From Podaxis mareebaensis (lineage: Eukaryota > Basidiomycota > Agaricomycetes > Agaricales > Agaricaceae): a stretch of DNA of 53,569 nucleotides. Below the pieces are notes generated by a model, which worked only from the letters and a program-made list of their open reading frames with translations, was not told the DNA's origin and searched no databases. The DNA lies in the NCBI GenBank assembly GCA_018524725.1, contig JAEUWP010000172.1:1-53569 (forward strand), written 5' to 3'. Positions within the stretch are counted from its first letter, which is position 1. Each line of letters starts with the position of its first letter. Position numbers and translations under genes: made by a program. Of the stretch, positions 46,755 to 53,569 are shown piece by piece.

Positions 46755-49126
46755 GGATGATGCTCACACTCGAGCTTCCTTTATCCTCCGTGTGGCAAAT
46801 CTCGCCTCATCTCGTTTGGCTTTGCAATAACCTTGACTTTGATTCGTGGCAGCTAGCGCTCGAGGCCGGGAGCTGTAAAACATGCGCGCTCGGGTTTTTG
46901 GAGAGGAGATGAACACCAGCTGATAGATCATGTGGACCACTTCAAGCGACGATAGAAGCTTCTGGGGACACACCCCAGAGTCAATGAGTTGCTGTGTTAT
47001 CATGTACTTCATTTACCTTTATCGCTAGAATCATGACTGATCCCCGTTTAGGCGCCAAGGTCGGGATCGCCAAAGTTAATCGTGAGTCGGACTTCGCAAC
47101 GAAGAGGCTTCAACATTTATAGCTGTAACCGTAAATTAGCCACCAAGCGACTCTACAATTTACTCATATTTATTCGCCCGAAAAGATGTTTGGAACAGAG
47201 GTCAACTGAAACGTCTGAGAGAATTGGAGAATAAAGTTCTCCCTTCGAATATATATTTGTCGCTGGCGCTCATGACTATGGGTGTCTGCCTGAGCACTTC
47301 GACCTAAGTTCAAGGAAGTTTACGCATTATGGGCCAAGTTCTTAGGCTATAAGATCACAACACATATGGAGGGCTTATTATTGCCCAAACGCGGGTTGAT
47401 CACCTCTTTGAAAGGCCATCAAACACGGGCGTAAGTAGTCCATATGTCTTTCCATACAGATCCAAGCACGCAGTGTAGGTACTTTCGAAAATATATAAAT
47501 CATCTTGCATACGTTTTGCTAGCCATATACATTATGCGAGCCTCTACACAGTAAAGCGCAAATAGTGGAACGCCGGGACTCGTACTATGCAATCAATATA
47601 TTGTCGTAATACCTACGTAATAGCTCTAGTTAAAAGTCATTTCGTTAGCAACTCAGTATTCATGCTGACGCCGTGACCGAACCACCGCGCGTACAGTATC
47701 TGTGGTTCTCGGCAGCAAGGTTTCAAAGCTACCAGCAGTCGCATAATTACGTGCATCAATGTATGTGAATCAGTATCCTCCCAACTTGGATAGTGCGCTC
47801 GATTTCTGGCGCTCAGCCCCTATCAACCTTTGTGGTGTGCGGACCAGGCCTCTATCATGTGCACGTCTATGCTGAGGAGGATGCACAGGCGTCTCGTAGA
47901 TATGAATCACAATGGGCGATATTAAGAAGCACAGGGGAATGCCATTCATATATGAAATCACAGAGTTACAATCCAGAGGGCATGATCGTGCATGTGAGTA
48001 ATACATAGACTAATGAGGAGCGGTAACAAGGGGGCTTGGGATATGGGCAAGACGGAAGTATGAAGGAGTGGCGGTTCCGCAGTTTTGTCTTGATGTGGTC
48101 TTGCTCATTTCCTATCCTTGCCTTGGTCGTGCTCTTTCCTGTAGTCCTCGCTGTTGAAGTATGATTGAGCCCGAATGGGGCATTCCCGAATTGGATGGAT
48201 ACCAGTCCCGATCCCTCCATGGCCAGAAGGTCGATGGACGCGACGCTTCCCTTACCAGGGGTGTCAGGGTCAGGGGCGTATCAGTCCACTGACACAGTAC
48301 GAGATCTTTAGTACTTCGGTCATGTCCGGTGGCGTGGGTATTGAAGCTAATTGCGTATGTTGTGTGGACCCGGCATTGGTGTTTGAGCGCCTTCAGCGAG
48401 CTGAGAATCAGGAGCGCAATCAGATCGGCACTAGTGAATGCTAATGAGCTACTCAAGATACATCAGTGGCGGGACAGGTGGGATGTAGGAAGCCGAGCAA
48501 GGATGTTGAGCTGGTGTTTGCCTCACGCTCCGCTGGTGACTTGAAAGATTCGTTGAGGTCCTAGGTAAGTCCAGCTTTCCGGGACCAAAGGCACCTCGGA
48601 ACCCTCCAGCGACTCAAAAGTCGTGTCTTGAGGGTTGTATTCGACTCACGTTGAAAACTGACCTTTAGCCTTTAGGCTAGACTAAAACATGTGTGTTCAT
48701 CGTGCAATAAGGTACGGTAAGGTTTCAGCCGAGTGGACTCGCGAATAACGAGAGTTCCGTGATCAATTCACCAAGCCAAGTTTGCGAATCACCGTTCAAG
48801 CTCTTAATCGAGGCGTGATCCTACGTACGAATGGTTCGGGGAGTCTGTAGATCACAGTTCCACTGGTTATTTTGAACAACGGTTAATTGATAGACCCACC
48901 CTACGCAAGTAGACCACTTGTCATCCCGGGCTGAACCTCCAATCCCTACCCGCCGTTATGTAACCTGGTTCTGATAACGCACGCAGATCCCATACCGGAC
49001 CTCATGTACGGTGAAGCCAAGCAGTGCAAATTGATGAAGCAGTAACAGGGTGGCTTACGTCAGAGTCAAGCTTGGGCTCGAACTTCTCGGCTCAGTTTTG
49101 CATTGCTGAACCTCGGAGGCTCCTGT
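46755..49126. other. 2.4-kb region without recognisable genes
   Basis: Between P450-3 (its promoter side) and the upstream repeat of the NACHT-kinase gene. It contains only short frames on both strands with no family match I can see and no obvious inverted-repeat element or tRNA. It may hold degraded transposon sequence. Confidence 0.4.
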
Positions 49127-49137
49127 TCGTTTTTCTC

Positions 49138-49200
49138 GCAGTACACGCCATTTCTCGCTATACCTTGCCTTTCTGATTTGATGTTGACTTCTTGTGCTCT
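49138..49200 (+). repeat. 5'-flank repeat of NACHT-kinase gene, left copy
   Basis: About 63 bp lying some 325 bp upstream of the chosen NACHT-kinase start. It matches 53433-53496 at roughly four of five positions by eye; both contain ctttctgatt and gttgacttct at the same spacing. Confidence 0.6.
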
Positions 49201-49462
49201 GGCCGAGTCTTATGCAACTTTTTAGCGGAATATGGCGCCAGGGTTTGTCCACCCAGGTTTCCTTTGCGAGTTTTGAAGGTCTTGAACTATTCGTACGCTG
49301 TGTATCCGTGGCTGTTACTACTTATGAAGACTGCCGTTGACGAGTCGTGCTTTGTTCCTCACCCTATCATTGGGCGCTCATCATGAGAGTATAGGCACGT
49401 GTAATGATCGATGTACAGAAACCGTTGGACATTGGTTTTCTGCCACGTCCTACTGCCTTATC

Positions 49463-52400
49463 ATGACTCTGTTGCAGGCACTTGTGTACTTTTCTCGCTC
49501 TCGATCCAGAGAATCTCTGCGGTCGCTGCGCCCATCATCTGGTTTGTCTGCAGAAAGACCCGACAGTCCTTCTGCTACTGATGACGCTAGCGTATTACCA
49601 CCCTCTGTTGATATTACTTCTCCTGGGACAGATCTACCACTTTCCCCTGAACCATCGCAGCTGTCTCTCTTTACTTCTTATAGCCCTGAACTACTTAGCC
49701 CTGATACTCTTACGATAGGTCAAATTATCTTTATCACATTTCCTGCAGCCGTGATGAGGACTTACGAAGATAATCCATAGAGCGATCCAGTCTTGATTTC
49801 CTCTACGGCGAAGTTGACGATGAGGAGGAATGGGTTTTAGGACCGAAATCATGCGCTAGCATGCCCGACCCTGGATGGGCTGGTGGGTATATATTCCAGT
49901 AGCACTCGATCAATATCTCACAGCATCATTAGCTATCACATTACTTGAACAGAAGAGGATAGTTGGTGTCGAGTTTGATTCCTCGGATCGTCATCCTCCC
50001 CCCAGATGTCACCCAGACACACGCAGGGAGCTCAGGACTCGAATAGCGACGTGGCTTATGGATCCTAATCGAGACTCGAATATGTTCTGGCTCCTTGGTC
50101 CAGCAGGCGTCGGGAAGTCCGCAGTGGCACAAACCGTTGCTGAAGAATGCGCCGCAAATGGTCTTCTTGGTGCAGCCCTCCTTATATCACGGTCCAATCG
50201 TTGTGACGATGTCTCTCGCATCATCTCCACCCTTGTTTATCAACTCTCCGACGACGACAAGAATATTAACTACAAGTCATTGATCACTAAACGTCTCGCC
50301 AACGACTCTTCCATCCTCGAGAAAGATGTTCGCTCCCAGTTCAGGGAACTCATAGATGAGCCGTTTAGAGTGTTGCGTGCTCTCCAACTTTTCAACGAAC
50401 CCTTGCTTATTATCCTAGATGGACTGGATGAGGGGGGCGGAAGGGAAGCACAATGCGAGTTAATCCAACTCATCATTGAGCATGTCCAATCGAAGGAGAG
50501 TTCTCTTCTTTGGTTGATATGTACCCGTCCGGAGTGGCATTTCAAACGACTTTTGTCGGACGCTGACTTGACTGCCAACGTCCATCAAGAAAATCTGGTT
50601 ATAGATGACGAGAAAGCTCGGGATGATGTATATCGTTTCCTCTGTGACGGATTTGACGACATTCGCTTCCGTTCCCGCGACAAGGCTGACACCCAGTGGC
50701 CCAGAGAGGTCGATTTCCGCCAACTTACCGAAGCTGCGGGAGGCTTTTTCTCCCTGGCTTCGGCAGCCCTCAGGTTCATCGATGATAAAGTTATGGGCGA
50801 CCCGACATCCCAGCTGGATACCTGTCTCAAATTCATAAGAAACTCATCCGGCGCCGGCATGGCCAATCCTTTTCACGTCCTGGATGTTACCTATTGCCAG
50901 ATTCTTGCCGATGTACCCGCTTATATTCTCCCGGTCCTCATACGCATTCTTTGCCTCCACATTATCTGTCCTGGTTCTGAGCTTTCCGTTTCCATAGCCC
51001 AGGATATTCTGGGCCTCGACCCACCCACTTTCTACCGTTCTCTTGAAGAGATGCACTCCGTTCTCCGTATTCCCACCCAGGAAGAAGCGGACAAGGAGGG
51101 TATACGCTTCTACCATCATTCGTTCAAAGACTTTCTCAGAGACCCAGGACGGTCTGGTGCCTTTTCCATTATGGCCCACTACGATCCTGTCATCAATAGT
51201 GCCCGCCAGTATAACACCAGGAACCCGCCCGTTCAGATTATCATAACGTGAGTAGCGACGTTCTTCTTGCACATTGATACTAGAAGCGTGGAGGTAATCC
51301 TCGAATATAGGTCTCTTGATGGGGCAGTGGACAGTCACAATGGTATGTGACTTTCTATATCCACTTCGGGTGTTTGATTTAATGCTTCGCAGAGGTCCAA
51401 ACAGTTTCTGAAGAGGATATTGTTGACCTCCTACAAACACAAATCCTTTCCTCCGAAGAGCGCTACAAGGCCTTGCTCAGGACCAAGCCGGAAGAAGCGC
51501 AACAGATCGTCGGCCTGCTTGATAAGGTAACGGCGCTTCAGCTCCAGTTATTATTGGGCTTACCCTTCTTTAGTTGTTAAACTCCCCTACGACCAAAGAT
51601 GCCGCCCAACGATCGATTCTGACGGCGCTCTTGAGGTTGTCTGCTGCATCTCGGCTTTACCCTCCGCGGCTGAAACTTTGCGACGTCGAACCTGAGGCCT
51701 TTCCTGTAGCGGATGGCCAGTTCGGAGAAGTGCGAAAGGGTAAATATCAAGGACGCCAGATCTGCCTCAAGGTTTTCAAGATGAAGGGCAGATACGAAAA
51801 CGACCACTTACTCAAGGTATGTTTGAATTTCTCTTGGTGATCAACTCAATAAGACTTGGGATCTGTAGTCATTCACGCGTGAAGGAATTGTCTGGAGCCA
51901 ATTTGCACATTCTAACGTCTTACCATTTTATGGTATCTACCATCTAAGCGACGGCCGGATTGGACTCGTATCGCCTTGGATGGAGAATGGAAATTTACCG
52001 GAGTATTTGAAGGCACACCTACGTGCCCTGCGTTTGCCATTAGTCAGTATCTTGGCTGTATGTCGCTTCTAGGTCATTGGCTAATAACATTTAAAGGTGT
52101 ATGATATTGTTGCTGGCTTGCAGTATTTGCACCAACACCAAATTGTCCACGGCGATTTGAAAGGGGTAAGATTGTCATACTTGCAGCGCGCCCCGTGAAA
52201 CTAATAAGATGAAAGCTTAACATTCTCATCAACAACGATGGCTCTGCATGTCTTGCGGATTTCGGATTGTCTGCCGTAATGGATACTGACATTATCCGGT
52301 GGGCATCACTTCAGACAACGACTCCGGTTGGCGGGACGGTGCGTTGGATGGCTCCAGAAATCATTAATGACGCGGAAAATGGACTGTTGCGTCCAACTTG

Positions 52401-53230
52401 CGCGAGTGACGTTTACTCTCTGGCCTCCGTAATGTTCGAGGCGAGTACATTGCGACACATACCGACGGACATTGCTCGTGAATGCTGATCTCGCCGTGCA
52501 GGTATTTACCGGCCAAATCCCATATTACCAATTCCGCTCAGACTACACTGTCATCGCAAAAGTGATCCAAGGAGTCAAACCTTCCCTACCCGAAAACAAA
52601 ATGACACCAGAGTTCACGGAGCATATGTGGAAGATCATGCAAGATTGCTGGGTTGATACCCCAAGTGATAGACCGACGTTAGACCAAGTCTTAGAGCGGC
52701 TGCGTGAGAACGCACCTTTACCATCACGAGCTGAGCCCAGGAGTCCCCCTGATAATTGGGGTGGCACACTAGTGCCTTCGGAGATTACACTTTTTATGAA
52801 TGTGGTGAGTGAACTTGTGGATTTTTACCTGTCCCGAGGCAAGAAACTCAGGGTTTGTCCATAGCTTACTAGGATTTAACGACACACCATGTATCTTAAC
52901 CCTCGTAATGATGAAACCTTATATTGAATTGTTGAACAGAAGGGAGGCTGGAAGCAGTGGGCGAACTTTGTTGTCGCGGCCCTGAAAGTAGCTACAATCC
53001 CAGTTGTCTACCTTGTACAGTACAGGCGACCCATTCAGGTACCCACCGGGATCCATACGCCTGGTTCGGGTCTTTCCTCCTCCGTCTTTCCTTCACACAT
53101 TCCGATCTCTTACCCTTCCTCGGAATCTACCACCACATTGACAGCCGTGGTAGAATTGGGTAGAAAGCGCTCAGATGGGCAGGCCGTTCACCAGTTCATG
53201 GCACGTGCCTGTATCTGTGTCCAATACTGA
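49463..53230 (+). CDS. NACHT NTPase fused to a C-terminal non-RD protein kinase
   Basis: Multi-exon gene. The N-terminus (from MTLLQALVYFS; an in-frame ATG at 49337 is possible) is Ser/Pro-rich, then across a 62-nt intron an acidic piece LDFLYGEVDDEEEW. NACHT spans about 49990-51240 with Walker A LLGPAGVGKSAVAQ and Walker B LLIILDGLDEGG. A linker exon (EVQTVSEEDIVDLLQTQILS) leads to the kinase, about 51570-52850: Gly-rich loop GQFGEVRKG, lysine in ICLKVFK, HGDLKGLNIL, ADFGLS, GTVRWMAPE, SDVYSLASVMFE. Catalytic Lys, Asp, Asn and DFG are kept, but HRD is HGD. A last exon encodes a hydrophobic stretch (FVVAALKVATIPVVYLV) and ends at 53228-53230. Expected: a signalling receptor in which NACHT oligomerisation brings kinases together. 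No WD40, ankyrin or TPR sensor was found. Confidence 0.85.
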
Positions 53231-53569
53231 GCGCTGAGCGCTGAGCACACGACGTGGCGAAGAACAAGACGCTCGCTTGCATAAGCACCTCATCAGGAAA
53301 AGCGCAGGGGCGCTTTGGCATCACCATTCACACCCTCACTCAAGTTGCCGCGGGTTTCCGCTTCTGGAATCTGGCAGCAACCCTTGAACGTTTCAACCGT
53401 ACTTGTAGGAACCCCACGTCATAACCTCTTCTGCAGTGCACACTATTTTCTGCTATAGCTTGTCTTTCTGATTCAAAGTTGACTTCTCAGATCTCTGTAA
53501 CCGAACAATCTTCTCAGATTGCATACGCTCTTTGCTTCAATGAAGTCTGGAGCCTACATTCGATCCACA
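53231..53569. promoter_or_regulatory. Right edge: 5'-flank repeat of the NACHT-kinase gene, right copy
   Basis: The segment 53433-53496 repeats the sequence found at 49138-49200, upstream of the NACHT-kinase gene. If spacing is kept, a further start codon would lie near 53758, outside the window. Confidence 0.5.

Overview
The window looks like nuclear DNA of a filamentous basidiomycete (Agaricomycetes). Almost every gene is split by many introns of about 45-65 nt with GT/AG ends. The protein families are typical of that group: NACHT/STAND receptors with an Agaricomycete-style N-terminal helical domain, F-box proteins, expanded P450s, a Pil1 protein with a long disordered tail, POT peptide transporters and fungal TupA-like binding proteins. 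I cannot name the species. I saw no rRNA, tRNA or CRISPR.

Layout. 1-4431 (minus): a NACHT-WD40 receptor running off the left edge; its 42-residue WD40 units are almost identical except at a few hypervariable positions. 5352-13812 (minus): an unknown nuclear-type protein, a CtIP/Sae2/Ctp1 homolog (end resection of DNA breaks), a secreted TupA-like binding protein, and a tandem pair of membrane-anchored short-chain dehydrogenases with altered active sites. 14673-16057 (plus): an F-box-like protein. 16968-23897: two divergently transcribed POT/PTR2 peptide transporters. 24498-25001: a decayed kinase fragment.

25600-34290 holds a segmental duplication of about 3.1-3.2 kb. Its two arms each carry a TupA-like gene that lacks the signal peptide and has gained an acidic, then His/Tyr/Gly-rich tail. 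A 5'-truncated LINE lies between the arms, and a 389-bp MITE with perfect 42-bp inverted repeats and a TA target site sits in one arm only. 34651-40466: two tandem paralogous P450s. 40905-44315 (minus): an eisosome Pil1-type protein. 44710-46754 (minus): a third, unrelated P450. 49463-53230 (plus): a receptor joining a NACHT NTPase to a C-terminal non-RD (HGD) protein kinase. Its upstream sequence recurs at the right edge, which suggests another copy just outside the window.

The genes do not form one obvious pathway. The region reads as a fast-evolving accessory stretch (receptors, tandem duplicates, transposon debris) interleaved with housekeeping genes (CtIP, Pil1). The strongest candidates for new biology are the NACHT-kinase receptor, the tailed leaderless TupA-like proteins, and the hypervariable WD40 repeats. 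Start codons and some splice sites of spliced genes were inferred by eye from frame, GT/AG ends and paralog comparison.
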